Shown here: positions 30,354 to 39,936 of the stretch, in pieces
Layout of the letters: each line of letters begins with the position of its first letter
Position numbering within the stretch: the first letter of the stretch is position 1
IMG/VR virus record: IMGVR_UViG_3300025466_001309
Span: 1-64,000 of that record
Direction: 5' to 3' (one strand)
Origin: a virus
Length of the DNA stretch: 64,000 nt
The notes under the pieces: generated by a model
Seen by the model: only the letters and a program-made list of their open reading frames with translations
What the model was told of the DNA's origin: nothing
Database searches by the model: none
Translations under genes and position numbers: made by a program

Positions 30354-30382
30354 ATTGTATAGATTATTTAGTCTTTTGTCAA
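30354..30382 (-). promoter_or_regulatory. sigma70-type promoter for the 51-residue gene
   Basis: TTGACA (30377-30382), 17-base spacer and TACAAT (30354-30359) on the minus strand, 45 bases upstream of the start. Confidence 0.78.
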
Positions 30383-30408
30383 CCCGTGTTGTAAAAATAC
30401 AACAAAAA

Positions 30409-31164
30409 TTAAATCCAATTTCCAAAGTCTGGAACCCAAGTATCTCCATCTTCTGAACGGTCACTACCCGTGCCCTGTGTACGTAGGAAAATCTCAACAT
30501 TGGTATCCGGCCAGGCCAATCCCTGTGCATTTAATATTGTACCAATCATAAGCTCTGTGTGGAATTTAACATTGAGGTTCAGATTAAAGTGATCAACATG
30601 GTTAACTAGTTCACAGTAGGTTTTAATTGTATCTGGTAGTCCAATAGCAAAGATGGTGTTTATTCCACAAGATCTACGATTTTTAGGAGTCACTATAACA
30701 TTGGGTTGGCGTAATAGATACTGACGAATTTGACTCAAATCCAACATTGGATCGATACCAACATCGGGTCTGGAACGTACAACTAGGTCATAGTCTATGC
30801 CGGATTCTTGTCTACGCTGATCACAGAGTTTTAAAATTCCGTATTCAGCAAAAAAGTTTTCCGGAGTACAATCAATGTTTTTATACTGGGTAGTGATCTT
30901 TGGCATATGGCTAGGATCTACTAATTCCACATGCACTAGTCTATGTCCTGCAGGCAATCTGGGTTCGATAAAAGTTCGTGCTTCTTCTTCAGTAGTAGCA
31001 GTCCAACTAGGGGACAGGTAATTACTACGTTGAAAGTTGTCAGACCTTTTTAAATTCCACAGCACTACATACCAGTCTATTTCACTGTTGACTAGATTTT
31101 TTAGTTGCATATCAAACTCTGCACAGAAACGTGCATGTCCGGACAGCAGTAGGGCGGTTCTCAT
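30409..31164 (-). CDS. SGHARF-type transferase-like protein (family member 1)
   Basis: 251 residues. The start ALLLSGHARF, a middle DYDLVVRSRPDV (acidic site in the DxxxRxRxD region) and the late KFHTELMIG match a five-member family in this window (also 35776, 36503, 37297, 41803). The (I/L)SG(Q/H)xRF, DxxxRxRxD order is common in putative capsular sugar transferases of unknown donor. Likely cytoplasmic. Confidence 0.65.
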   Translation of the reverse strand: MRTALLLSGHARFCAEFDMQLKNLVNSEIDWYVVLWNLKRSDNFQRSNYLSPSWTATTEEEARTFIEPRLPAGHRLVHVELVDPSHMPKITTQYKNIDCTPENFFAEYGILKLCDQRRQESGIDYDLVVRSRPDVGIDPMLDLSQIRQYLLRQPNVIVTPKNRRSCGINTIFAIGLPDTIKTYCELVNHVDHFNLNLNVKFHTELMIGTILNAQGLAWPDTNVEIFLRTQGTGSDRSEDGDTWVPDFGNWI

Positions 31165-31165
31165 G

Positions 31166-31828
31166 CTATTTCCTTATACAAAGTATATCACTCTCACCAT
31201 ATGGATGTTCTTGTTGAGCGTTCAAATCTAAAAATTCTGTAGTAAATCCTTGCTGATTTAACCAAGGTTCTAATTCATCTTTTACTACATGCCCTTTATA
31301 ATAAGGACGTAATGCCGCTTCAGTATGTATTACTTTAACATCATCAATATATTTGCCTAGACCATTTAGTGCTCGAAATTCATTTCCCTGCACGTCCATC
31401 CAAATAAGATCAACACGATCTATACCTAATTCTTCTAGTATAACATCTAACCTACGGGCCTGAATACCCGGAACTTCTTTCCATGTTCGATCTTGATAAT
31501 TATTATCCCAACCACCGGCCATGTGAATGGGTTCTAGGATCGATGATGCACCTACGTTACCTTCTACAAGATAAAATGTCACAGTTTCTTCAAGGTCACT
31601 ACAGGCATATTCATAGACTGAAATATTAGGATAATTTTTACTGGCCGCTAAACAGATTTGGAATTGATCTGGGTTTGGTTCAAACGCCAGTATTTTTGCA
31701 TCAGGCCAGGCCTGACTCATTTGAATACTTTCTTCAAGGTCTCTTGACCCAACATCTAAAATTACTCGGGGAGACCAATCTCCAAATTCTTTTTTTACTC
31801 TTTCTATAAAGTTTCCTGCTACTGGCAT
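31166..31828 (-). CDS. FkbM-type methyltransferase
   Basis: 220 residues with the class I methyltransferase signature: ILDVGSRDLEES (SAM-binding loop, about 20-31), FEPNPDQ (about 50-56) and the FkbM hallmark IWMDVQGNEFRAL near residue 138. It adds methyl groups to hydroxyls, usually of sugars. Ends close to the transferase gene that follows. Confidence 0.82.
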   Translation of the reverse strand: MPVAGNFIERVKKEFGDWSPRVILDVGSRDLEESIQMSQAWPDAKILAFEPNPDQFQICLAASKNYPNISVYEYACSDLEETVTFYLVEGNVGASSILEPIHMAGGWDNNYQDRTWKEVPGIQARRLDVILEELGIDRVDLIWMDVQGNEFRALNGLGKYIDDVKVIHTEAALRPYYKGHVVKDELEPWLNQQGFTTEFLDLNAQQEHPYGESDILCIRK

Positions 31829-31865
31829 AAAATCCCTTTCTATGAATTACTTATATTCAGATCTC

Positions 31866-31894
31866 TTGACAAGACAAATTACTGATGCTTAAAT
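31866..31894 (+). promoter_or_regulatory. possible plus-strand promoter of the glycan operon
   Basis: TTGACA (31866-31871), 17-base spacer and TTAAAT (31889-31894); the -10 box is weak. It precedes the plus-strand glycosyltransferase run starting at 31917. Confidence 0.5.
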
Positions 31895-31916
31895 AAGTGC
31901 TACTATAACTAACCCT

Positions 31917-32702
31917 ATGAAAAGACACCTACTAATTATACTACGTACTTGTACTATTATCAACTCTGCCAGTGGCACCAATAGATACATACCTGTATCA
32001 AAACACGAACTAGTTCGAACCTGCATCAGCAGTCTTGTGGACAGTATCAATCAAGTCAAAGATTATGATATAAATTTCGTTGTACTCGATGATCACAGCA
32101 GTACAGAAGCTGTTGATGACATTCGACAAATCATCAGCCATTGCAAGTTCCCCACAGAGTTTATTGCCGTTGAGGATGGATCCGGTAATGGGCATACAAT
32201 GAAACGAGTCTATGAGCAGGTTGAGGCCAAATGTCGAGATCTTTGGTATCATATCGAAGATGATTATTTACATGTGCCTGAAGCTATCAATGATATGATT
32301 GCCAGTGTTGATCAGTTTGAAGCCAACACAGGTAAATTGGTTGCCATCAATCCACACGATGATGTTTGGAGGTATACAAGAGAGATATATCATAGTATAC
32401 TGTTATTAGGACCTTACAGACATTATAGAACAGTACAACATACTACCTATACTTGTTTAGCCAGCCTTAAATTGTATCAACGATATCGAAGTGTGTTTCA
32501 AGATTTGGTTAAGTTTACTATCAACAAAGAAGATTGGGTAGAAAATCGTTCTATCAATCAAATATGGCAACAACCTGATGTGATGCTGTTTAGTCCTATT
32601 CCGGGACTAGGGTTTCACATTATGGATGAAAGCGGCAAGGATCCTTACTTTGATATTGACGCACTATGGAACAGTGTTCCTAAACTATGGATAAAAGAAT
32701 GA
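31917..32702 (+). CDS. GT2-like glycosyltransferase (copy B)
   Basis: 261 residues, paralog of the minus-strand gene at 23445-24239: LIILRTCTII start, DINFVVLDDHSSTEA (about 50-64) and WYHIEDDYLHVPEA (about 106-119) followed by the PDVMLFSPIPG end block. Terminates in an ATGA overlap with the GT17 gene, so it opens a five-gene plus-strand operon. Confidence 0.8.
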   Translation: MKRHLLIILRTCTIINSASGTNRYIPVSKHELVRTCISSLVDSINQVKDYDINFVVLDDHSSTEAVDDIRQIISHCKFPTEFIAVEDGSGNGHTMKRVYEQVEAKCRDLWYHIEDDYLHVPEAINDMIASVDQFEANTGKLVAINPHDDVWRYTREIYHSILLLGPYRHYRTVQHTTYTCLASLKLYQRYRSVFQDLVKFTINKEDWVENRSINQIWQQPDVMLFSPIPGLGFHIMDESGKDPYFDIDALWNSVPKLWIKE

Positions 32703-33547
32703 AAGTATACGACTGTTTTACATTTTTCAATGAATTAGATCTACTAGAAGTACGACTCGAAGAGTTATATGATGTTGTAGATTATTTTGTTATTGCTGAG
32801 GCTAATATGAGTCACAGCGGCAAGCCCAAAGACTGGATATTAGGGCCTAACATGGATCGGTTTGCTAAGTTTGCCGACAAGATTCGTTATTTACAAATTG
32901 AAGATTTTCCTGTGACTGAAAATAGTTGGGTACGTGAGAAATTCCAACGTGATGCATTACGTAGAGGATTGACAGATATGACCAATGATGATCTAGTTAT
33001 CATCAGTGACCTGGATGAGATACCACGTGCCGACATCATTGAACTTATCAAAGAAGACGAAAACATGTATGAACGTTATGTTCTACGTGTTCCATTATTC
33101 CGTTATAAATTTAATTTCCTTAAATGGTATCAACCTGTGATCAATCAACAAATGATTGTAACTCGAGGACATGTATTCACTAATCCAGAACGTGAGCGTG
33201 ACTATACACATGCTTGGTTGCCCCCAGCACCGGACGTTGTTTATCTTGACCACGCAGGTTGGCATTTTAGTTATCTAGGTGATGATCGTAATGCTGTACA
33301 CAAACTACAGAACTTTGCACACACTGAACAAAACATCCCTGAGATTGTTGATGTATTCAGTATTGATCGCATGATTGCAGAAAAATGCGGACCCAATTCC
33401 AAAGACATTGAAAAGTTTGAGCACATTTTATTAGATGACTACTTTCCAAAGTGTGTTGTAGAAAATCAAGAAAAATACAAAGATCTGATTATTCCTAATG
33501 CTACTGTTTCAATCTATGAATTCTATCCAGAAGAGGTTTCACAATAA
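32699..33547 (+). CDS. GT17-type glycosyltransferase (copy 1)
   Basis: 282 residues from the ATG at 32699. VYDCFTFFNELDLLEVRLEEL at the start, WVREKFQRDAL and the acidic LVIISDLDEIPRADII block are the GT17 (beta-1,4-N-acetylglucosaminyltransferase-like) pattern. A HAGWHFSYLGD segment follows. It should add GlcNAc-type sugars to a glycan. Directly followed by a paralog with one overlapping base. Confidence 0.86.
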   Translation: MKVYDCFTFFNELDLLEVRLEELYDVVDYFVIAEANMSHSGKPKDWILGPNMDRFAKFADKIRYLQIEDFPVTENSWVREKFQRDALRRGLTDMTNDDLVIISDLDEIPRADIIELIKEDENMYERYVLRVPLFRYKFNFLKWYQPVINQQMIVTRGHVFTNPERERDYTHAWLPPAPDVVYLDHAGWHFSYLGDDRNAVHKLQNFAHTEQNIPEIVDVFSIDRMIAEKCGPNSKDIEKFEHILLDDYFPKCVVENQEKYKDLIIPNATVSIYEFYPEEVSQ

Positions 33548-34431
33548 TGAAAGTCTACGATTGTTTTAGTTTTTATAATGAATTTGAAATTTTAGAAATT
33601 AGACTGCAAGAACTTTGGGATGTCGTTGATTACTTTGTATTAGTCGAAGCCAACACAACATTTGTAGGAAGTTCTAAAGAATATTTCTTTGAAAACAACA
33701 AAGAACGCTTTGCACCTTATATGTCGAAGATACGTCATATTAAACTAGATGACAGCATTGAAACCCAACGTGAAGTATTCCCTAATCAGATAGATGATAC
33801 CTGGGTACGTGAAAAGTATCAGCGTTATGCCGCATACAAACAATTAGATGATATTCAACCAGAGGACCTAGTGATCATCAGTGACTGTGATGAAATTCCT
33901 CGTGCTGATATGATTGAAATGATTAGAGATGATGAGAATGACTATGATAGATACATTATCTACATTGCACAGTTTAATTATAAAATCAATTACATGAAGA
34001 TACAGCACCCTAGTAGTCATCCTGCTATTATTGCTACTAGAGGTCGTGTGTGGACTAATCCTCAGCAGGAGCGTGAATACTCTTTCTATTGGAATCCTAA
34101 ACCAGCAAATACAGTATCTGTACATCACGGCGGTTGGCACTTCACTTACTTTGGTAATGAAGATCATTGTGTTAACAAGATCAAGAGTTTTGCTCACACA
34201 GAACAAAATGTTCCAAAGATTGTTGACGAGTACAATATTGCGTGGATGATTAGAAACAAGTATGGGCATGAGGGCATTGACAGCAAACACAACGAACGGT
34301 TTGAATATGTTGTAGTCGATGAATATTTTCCTAAATGCATCTATGAAAATCTAGACAAATGGAGTCATATGATCATTCCAGACGCGGTATTCCATGTAGA
34401 AAATCTCTATAGAGAAAATGAACAATATTAA
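33547..34431 (+). CDS. GT17-type glycosyltransferase (copy 2)
   Basis: 294 residues, tandem paralog of copy 1 (VYDCFSFYNEFEILEIRLQEL, WVREKYQRYA, LVIISDCDEIPRADMI, HGGWHFTYFGN). It differs in a longer N-terminal insert around residue 75, so the duplicates probably use different acceptors. Stop and start share one base with copy 1. Confidence 0.86.
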   Translation: MKVYDCFSFYNEFEILEIRLQELWDVVDYFVLVEANTTFVGSSKEYFFENNKERFAPYMSKIRHIKLDDSIETQREVFPNQIDDTWVREKYQRYAAYKQLDDIQPEDLVIISDCDEIPRADMIEMIRDDENDYDRYIIYIAQFNYKINYMKIQHPSSHPAIIATRGRVWTNPQQEREYSFYWNPKPANTVSVHHGGWHFTYFGNEDHCVNKIKSFAHTEQNVPKIVDEYNIAWMIRNKYGHEGIDSKHNERFEYVVVDEYFPKCIYENLDKWSHMIIPDAVFHVENLYRENEQY

Positions 34432-34441
34432 AGGCAAATAA

Positions 34442-35221
34442 ATGACAACATTTTCACATTCGGGAACAACTGGAGATACATTTTGTTCTCTGGTAATTCC
34501 TAAGATAGTAGGCCAAGGTGAATTTTATCTTAAGTTAAACAATCTAGAGCATGTAATAAACAGTAAACTAGGATGGAGTAATAAAGGTAATCGTCATGAA
34601 GGTCGTATGACCGAGGAAGATTATGAGGTGATGCGTGAGCTAATTCTACATCAAAAATACATCACCGATTTCAAAATATGGAACGGTGAAGACATTGACA
34701 TTGAATTAGAAGATGCTTATGATCATTTAGAAACAGGATTTTTTCCAAGGAACTTTAGCAATCAATATGCACTAGCCGCTGGAATAGATCCACAAAAACA
34801 TTCTAAAGAATTACAGATGTTACCCTGGATGGAATGTCGAGAAGAACGCAGATTTCCCGGGCGTCCTATTGTAATTCATCGTAGTCCTAATTATCAGGAA
34901 GGTAATCCTGTAAAAAGCCCAACCTGGCAAAATTTTATAGATCGAGGACTAGTTGAACAGGCCGTGTTTGTCGGTAGTGAAAGTGATCATGACTATTTTG
35001 AAAATACATTTAAGGTCCGAGTACCTTACTATCATACACCAGACTGGATGGAATTAGCCCGCGTAATTCAAGGAAGCGAGCTAATGATTACCAGTATGGG
35101 TGGTCCTAGTGCTCTGTGTCTATGTTTAGGTAAAACAATGATGCTAGAGCCACGCAAAAACGAATCACATGAGCGTTTAGAAATAAACTATCCCATGAGA
35201 ATTAACATACAATATTTTTAA
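34442..35221 (+). CDS. GT9-like / glycosyltransferase-like protein
   Basis: 259 residues. TFSHSGTTGDTFCSL at the start and FVGSESDHDYFENTF, then SELMITSMGGPSALCLCLGKTMMLEP at the end, a fold order resembling GT-B enzymes such as heptosyltransferases (a Gly-rich strand next to SxGGPSxLCxxLGK). Donor and acceptor unknown. Confidence 0.6.
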   Translation: MTTFSHSGTTGDTFCSLVIPKIVGQGEFYLKLNNLEHVINSKLGWSNKGNRHEGRMTEEDYEVMRELILHQKYITDFKIWNGEDIDIELEDAYDHLETGFFPRNFSNQYALAAGIDPQKHSKELQMLPWMECREERRFPGRPIVIHRSPNYQEGNPVKSPTWQNFIDRGLVEQAVFVGSESDHDYFENTFKVRVPYYHTPDWMELARVIQGSELMITSMGGPSALCLCLGKTMMLEPRKNESHERLEINYPMRINIQYF

Positions 35222-35230
35222 GGAATTACA

Positions 35231-35779
35231 ATGGAACACTTTTATCGAGATATACCCGGCTGGTTTAGCTATGAGTACGTATACAGAGACATGGTCAAAC
35301 AAGCCGATGACGATAGTTTATTTGTTGAGATAGGATCTTATAAAGGGATGTCTACAGCATTTATGGCAGTAGAAATTATCAACAGCGGTAAAAACATTCG
35401 TTTCGAATGTATAGATCCGATGGAGATGGGTGTGGGAAGTTGGACCTGTAATGAAGATGAACAGCAAGGATATACTGAAGCAGATTTTAACGAGCGACTT
35501 GCGTCAGTCAAAGGTTATTATAAGCTACACAAAATGTCCAGCAATGATGCTGTAAATTCTTTTGAAGATGGTAGTATAGACTTCCTAATGATCGATGGCG
35601 ATCATAGTTATGAAGCCGTTAAACAAGATATTGAAAATTATCTACCTAAAATGAGGTCAGGCGGATTAATGGTGGGCGATGATGCCTATGAACCCGATAT
35701 TCAGCGAGCATTGGAAGACGCTGCCGGACATCTAAACCCTACAAATAATGGGGTACAGTTTTTTATCAGCATTCCTTAA
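35231..35779 (+). CDS. class I SAM methyltransferase, 182 aa
   Basis: SAM loop FVEIGSYKGMSTAFM (about 32-46), ECIDP and the FLMIDGDHSYEAVKQDI block place it among methyltransferases that act on sugars or small molecules. It ends close to the minus-strand gene that begins here (four-base overlap, convergent). Confidence 0.78.
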   Translation: MEHFYRDIPGWFSYEYVYRDMVKQADDDSLFVEIGSYKGMSTAFMAVEIINSGKNIRFECIDPMEMGVGSWTCNEDEQQGYTEADFNERLASVKGYYKLHKMSSNDAVNSFEDGSIDFLMIDGDHSYEAVKQDIENYLPKMRSGGLMVGDDAYEPDIQRALEDAAGHLNPTNNGVQFFISIP

Positions 35780-36498
35780 CCTGCATCACCGCGTATAGAT
35801 ATTCTAAAGTTGCCCGGTGTTATAAAGACATTGTTTTGTCTTAAATGTAACGCTAGGGCACTTTCTGTATGCCAAGATTGAACTGTCTGAGTAAAAAAGT
35901 TTGTAGTAGCATGGTTGAACATATCACAATAAATGCTCATATGTTCTGAACATGCTATTGCAAACATATCGCACATTTGCGGACTATCTGGGCTTAGATG
36001 TAGGTGCCCTGCAATCTTATTTCTAGGAGTAATTATTGCTATTTTTAAATCCTCTAAATTAATAGTGGAAAGATCTAACTCATCCACCAATCCAATATCT
36101 GGGCGTATCCTTACAATCATATCATACTTGACAGTATTTTCTATTTCAAAATTAAGTCTTAACTGATTAACTTTATAAAGGTTATACCATAATTTGTATG
36201 CAGGAGTAGGAATACCTTGTGGCTCTTTAGGTAACTCTACATAATCACTATCCGATAGTTCAAATGATCTAACAAAATTATTTAGGGGCAACATGGCTTG
36301 TAGATTAGCAGATGCTTGATTAACATCAGTAATCTTCCTCCAGGCATCTGACGGTAATTTATTATGAGGTATATGTTGATTATCTCCGGTGAAATAGCAG
36401 AACCAGTCTGCTTGATCATATCCTTTGATGTTGTTTAATAATAAATTAAAATCATCAGTAAATCTCGGTTGTCCACAAATTAGTATAGCAATTTTCAT
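35776..36498 (-). CDS. SGQPRF-type transferase-like protein (family member 2)
   Basis: 240 residues from the ATG at 36498. AILICGQPRFTDDFNLLLNNIKGYDQADWFCYF, MIVRIRPDIG and SWHTESALALHLRQNN match family members 3 and 5. The CGQPRF replaces SGQPRF. Convergent with the methyltransferase. Confidence 0.68.
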   Translation of the reverse strand: MKIAILICGQPRFTDDFNLLLNNIKGYDQADWFCYFTGDNQHIPHNKLPSDAWRKITDVNQASANLQAMLPLNNFVRSFELSDSDYVELPKEPQGIPTPAYKLWYNLYKVNQLRLNFEIENTVKYDMIVRIRPDIGLVDELDLSTINLEDLKIAIITPRNKIAGHLHLSPDSPQMCDMFAIACSEHMSIYCDMFNHATTNFFTQTVQSWHTESALALHLRQNNVFITPGNFRISIRGDAG

Positions 36499-36502
36499 AA
36501 AA

Positions 36503-37252
36503 TTAATTCCATCTTCTATCAATAGGAAATTGTCTAATATTCGAATTAAAATCTCCTTTGATTGTTTTAATTTTATTTTTAGACAAATGATAAGCCAACA
36601 AAGTTTCTGGATGAAACCAAACACCTGCATCATTGTATTTTTTCATAGAATGAATTGTAGTGGAATAGACATTCATAGCTGGTTCTTTGCCAATAGCTAA
36701 TAAATCATTAGACCAATAATCTCCCACTATACTACTCCACCCATTTGGCACACCATTCCAATCATTTTTAGGCATTATAATTTCATCATCATGTATATTA
36801 AGAGTAGATACATCCAAATATGAATTGATACTAACATCAGATCTTACACGTATGATAAGGTCATATACCACTCCATTAGTTTCCTGATAATGTTTTCTTA
36901 ATTCATTGACCTGAAATATATTATAATGCATCATAAAGACTCTTTCAGGAACGTCAACCCAAAAAAGGTCTTTAACCTGTGGCCATTGCTGAAGATGACT
37001 GTTAGATATTTCAAACCTTTTAATAAAATTATTTTTTGGAAGTTTTGATGATATTTTACCTATTGCCCAGTCTGCATCAAAATTTTCCCAAGAGTCTGAA
37101 AATTGTACTCCTTCTTTAGAAAGAGTTGTATGATTGGTATTAGACAAATAAATGAACCAATCTGCAGATTCATATCCTATTAAATTTTCTAAAAATAAAT
37201 TAAAATCTTGAGTAAATCTTGGTTGTCCCGAAAGTTGTATAGCAATGTTCAT
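36503..37252 (-). CDS. SGQPRF-type transferase-like protein (family member 3)
   Basis: 249 residues, very close to member 5 at 41803-42528 (IAIQLSGQPRFTQDFNLFLENLIGYESADWFIYLSN, LIIRVRSDVSINS, FHPETLLAYHLSKNKIKTIKG). Upstream bases (ATATCAATATTTA...AGAGAATT) are also conserved between the two, so flank and gene were duplicated. Confidence 0.7.
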   Translation of the reverse strand: MNIAIQLSGQPRFTQDFNLFLENLIGYESADWFIYLSNTNHTTLSKEGVQFSDSWENFDADWAIGKISSKLPKNNFIKRFEISNSHLQQWPQVKDLFWVDVPERVFMMHYNIFQVNELRKHYQETNGVVYDLIIRVRSDVSINSYLDVSTLNIHDDEIIMPKNDWNGVPNGWSSIVGDYWSNDLLAIGKEPAMNVYSTTIHSMKKYNDAGVWFHPETLLAYHLSKNKIKTIKGDFNSNIRQFPIDRRWN

Positions 37253-37296
37253 ATCAATATTTAAACAAGAGAATTAAATGCGTAGTAAATACTGAT

Positions 37297-38061
37297 ATGA
37301 AAATAGCATTGATAACCAGTGGCCTGCCTAGATTTACACAAGACTTCATTGACTTGATGCATAAGGTAACAGGTTTCTCTGATACAGCAGATTTCTATAT
37401 CTGCATGTGGAAAACCGAATGGGCTACTATTGATGACCAAGCAAGACAAAAAATAGAAAGAATATTGCTACCTAACTATAGATTAGCTAAAATCAAAATA
37501 GTCGATGAACCGCCCTATGAATTGCCACCTCATACATTTAATCTAGCACCCCCTCATCCTGAAAATACAACATGGTGGTATAAACGTATATTTGCACAAT
37601 TTACAGGTCTTGCAATGGCCTACGATTTAATTGATCAAGATTATGATGCCGTGATTAAATTTAGAGTTGATGGATCTATAATGAATCCATTAGATGTTCG
37701 AAGTTTGAATATTGATCAACATCCGTTGATATTTCCATCTAACAATGGTGCCGGATTTGATTTTTGTCCGTTAAGTGATTTATTTTTTGTAGGAACCCCA
37801 GACGCTATGAAATTCTATTGTGATCTCAGCAAAGAGTTTAAAGAATTAGTTCCTGCGGCGGATCCTACTTGGGGAGATTCTGATATTGTCGACGGAACCT
37901 GGACATGGGGTACTGAACACTTAATAGGTTATTATATGAGGAAATATAATTTTCCAATAGCATATGGAGATTTCCAGGTAACTTTAAACACTCAAGGAAG
38001 GTCGAAATATACAGATAGACATCCTCATCATAGAATAGTTGTTGATCCAACCGAAATATAA
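37297..38061 (+). CDS. SGLPRF-type transferase-like protein (family member 4)
   Basis: 254 residues, opposite orientation to members 2 and 3. IALITSGLPRFTQDFIDLM, YDAVIKFRVDGSI and TEHLIGYYMRKYNFPIAYGDF blocks; it retains the acidic FRVDG site. Opens the operon that ends with the RuBisCO-like protein and may be transcribed from the 44-base intergenic space. Confidence 0.68.
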   Translation: MKIALITSGLPRFTQDFIDLMHKVTGFSDTADFYICMWKTEWATIDDQARQKIERILLPNYRLAKIKIVDEPPYELPPHTFNLAPPHPENTTWWYKRIFAQFTGLAMAYDLIDQDYDAVIKFRVDGSIMNPLDVRSLNIDQHPLIFPSNNGAGFDFCPLSDLFFVGTPDAMKFYCDLSKEFKELVPAADPTWGDSDIVDGTWTWGTEHLIGYYMRKYNFPIAYGDFQVTLNTQGRSKYTDRHPHHRIVVDPTEI

Positions 38062-38064
38062 ATT

Positions 38065-38916
38065 ATGACTATTTTATTATTAGGCGACTCACATTCTGAT
38101 ATATTCTTGAGTATACCCAATACTTCAAGATTTGACCTAGGTGCTTGCGAATTAAAAGTATTTACAGCACATAGATTTGTAAATCCCAATGACACAGACC
38201 TTTGGTCAAAATTAACACCTTGGTTTGAACAACAAACAGAAAATAATAAAACATTGATCATAACTTCAGGCGAAATAGATATTCGTGCTCACTATTGGAA
38301 ACACATGTTGCCTTACGGTAATCTACTACAATATATTACAGATAATGCTACAAAATTTTATCACGCATTACAGCAGTTAGTTGAAAAATATAAATTAGAA
38401 CATATAGTAGTTTGGGGTCCTCCTGTAGCCGAAGAACGTGCTCGATATGTTAGTGAATATCCGTTTGGTGGCTCATCTTATACACGAAATCTAATTGTTC
38501 ACTGTTGGAATAGAGAATTTAATAGATTAAGTTTTAATAACTCTACCATTACACTAGCCACAGCATATTATAATTTTATTGATTTTGATACTTATCGAAG
38601 TATAGAACCTTCTGGATCACACGATGGAGTGCACTGGCATCCTAGTAGCGGTCCTACGTTTTGGGAACATTTTATAACACCTGCTATGTCGGGTAATAAA
38701 ATTGTTATTGACAATGAAGATCAAATAGCACTTGTAGAAAAAACATCTACGGGCGAACATCAATATGATACATGGGCACGTACTGACCAAATTATTAGTC
38801 TTGACAATATCAGTAAAAGTGTTATAATTAAAGATAATTCCTATTCCTGGGTTAGGGCAGAACAACGAAATCAATTACCCCAACAATATAGAGAATTAGG
38901 ACTACAAAAAATATGA
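38065..38916 (+). CDS. SGNH-family hydrolase-like protein
   Basis: 283 residues. Block I GDSHSD (about 7-12) and block V HDGVHWHPS near residue 190 are the Ser and Asp/His sites of SGNH/GDSL esterases or O-acetyltransferases; block II/III Gly and Asn residues are less clear. In glycan clusters these proteins de- or O-acetylate sugars. A C-terminal part of about 70 residues is not recognised. Confidence 0.7.
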   Translation: MTILLLGDSHSDIFLSIPNTSRFDLGACELKVFTAHRFVNPNDTDLWSKLTPWFEQQTENNKTLIITSGEIDIRAHYWKHMLPYGNLLQYITDNATKFYHALQQLVEKYKLEHIVVWGPPVAEERARYVSEYPFGGSSYTRNLIVHCWNREFNRLSFNNSTITLATAYYNFIDFDTYRSIEPSGSHDGVHWHPSSGPTFWEHFITPAMSGNKIVIDNEDQIALVEKTSTGEHQYDTWARTDQIISLDNISKSVIIKDNSYSWVRAEQRNQLPQQYRELGLQKI

Positions 38917-39626
38917 ATATCGTAATACCGATGGCTGGCCTAGGCAGCCGCTTTCCCCGAGATAAGTTTTATCTTCCAAAGCCCTTAATTGATGTTAATG
39001 GCAAACCAATGATACAACGTGCAATTGAAAGTCTAGATATAGATGGACAATATTATTTTACTCTAAGAAATGATGAGTTCCTTGGCATACAGAAAGATGT
39101 CATCCGTAAAATTGTCAAAGATCCTGTGTTTATCACAGTTGATAAAACCACAGAAGGGCCTGCTTGTTCGGTCCTGCTATTTAAAGACTATATCAATACA
39201 GATGACGAGTTGGTCACTGCTAATTGCGATCAGGTCATGGATTGGTCAAGTAAGTTATTTTTCCATAATGTTAGACTTTATGACGGTGCGGTAGTAACAT
39301 ATTATAGTGATACTGATAAAAACAGTTACGTTAAGTTAGATCGTACAGGTCGTGCTATACAATTTGCCGAAAAAGAAGTTATCAGCAATATTAGCCTAAA
39401 TGGTATTCATTATTGGAAACAAGGCAAATATTTTGTTGATAGTGCAGAGGCAATGATCGCTGCCAATGACCGTGCACCTAATGGCGAATTTTATATTTCA
39501 ATGACCTATAATTACATGATCGCCGCAGGACTAGAGTGCGGTATATTTCACATACCTAATGAGTGTCATCATGCAGTTGGAGTTCCTGTAGATTTAGAAA
39601 GATTCCTAAAACATGATAAAACATAG
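38913..39626 (+). CDS. sugar-nucleotide transferase (NTP_transferase fold)
   Basis: 237 residues with the nucleotidyltransferase start IVIPMAGLGSRFPRDKFYLPKPLIDVNGKPMIQRAIES: G-x-G-x-R, K and the PKPLI lysine. ANCDQVMDW supplies the metal-binding Asp. It would activate a sugar phosphate or polyol phosphate with CTP, UTP or GTP. Stop overlaps the cupin start by 14 bases, and the cupin overlaps the RuBisCO-like gene by 14, so the three are made together. Confidence 0.88.
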   Translation: MNIVIPMAGLGSRFPRDKFYLPKPLIDVNGKPMIQRAIESLDIDGQYYFTLRNDEFLGIQKDVIRKIVKDPVFITVDKTTEGPACSVLLFKDYINTDDELVTANCDQVMDWSSKLFFHNVRLYDGAVVTYYSDTDKNSYVKLDRTGRAIQFAEKEVISNISLNGIHYWKQGKYFVDSAEAMIAANDRAPNGEFYISMTYNYMIAAGLECGIFHIPNECHHAVGVPVDLERFLKHDKT

Positions 39627-39936
39627 AATAGAAGATTTTACAAGAGGATGGCTCATTGGTAACTTTGAACCGTCTTTATTAAAAACCCCAGATTTTGAAG
39701 TAGGCTTACTAACACATAAAAAAGGTGAAGTATGGCCTAAACATTATCACAAGATAGGCACAGAATACAATGTATTAATCAGTGGCAGTATGACAGTAGA
39801 CGGCACGTTGATGGAACCGGGAGATGTATTTGTATTCCATCCAGACGATATAGCCGATCCTGTTTTTCACGAAGACTGCAAAATATTATGTGTAAAAACC
39901 CCAAGTATACCAGGAGATAAGTATGAAGTTTTATAG
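39613..39936 (+). CDS. cupin-domain protein, 107 aa
   Basis: A small cupin: KHYHKIGTEYNVLISGSMTVDG (metal His/Glu motif) and EPGDVFVFHPDDIAD (second motif with His). These folds act as isomerases, epimerases or lyases on small sugars and polyols. Its tight coupling to the nucleotidyltransferase and the RuBisCO-like protein suggests all three work on the same small sugar or sugar acid. Confidence 0.8.
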   Translation: MIKHRIEDFTRGWLIGNFEPSLLKTPDFEVGLLTHKKGEVWPKHYHKIGTEYNVLISGSMTVDGTLMEPGDVFVFHPDDIADPVFHEDCKILCVKTPSIPGDKYEVL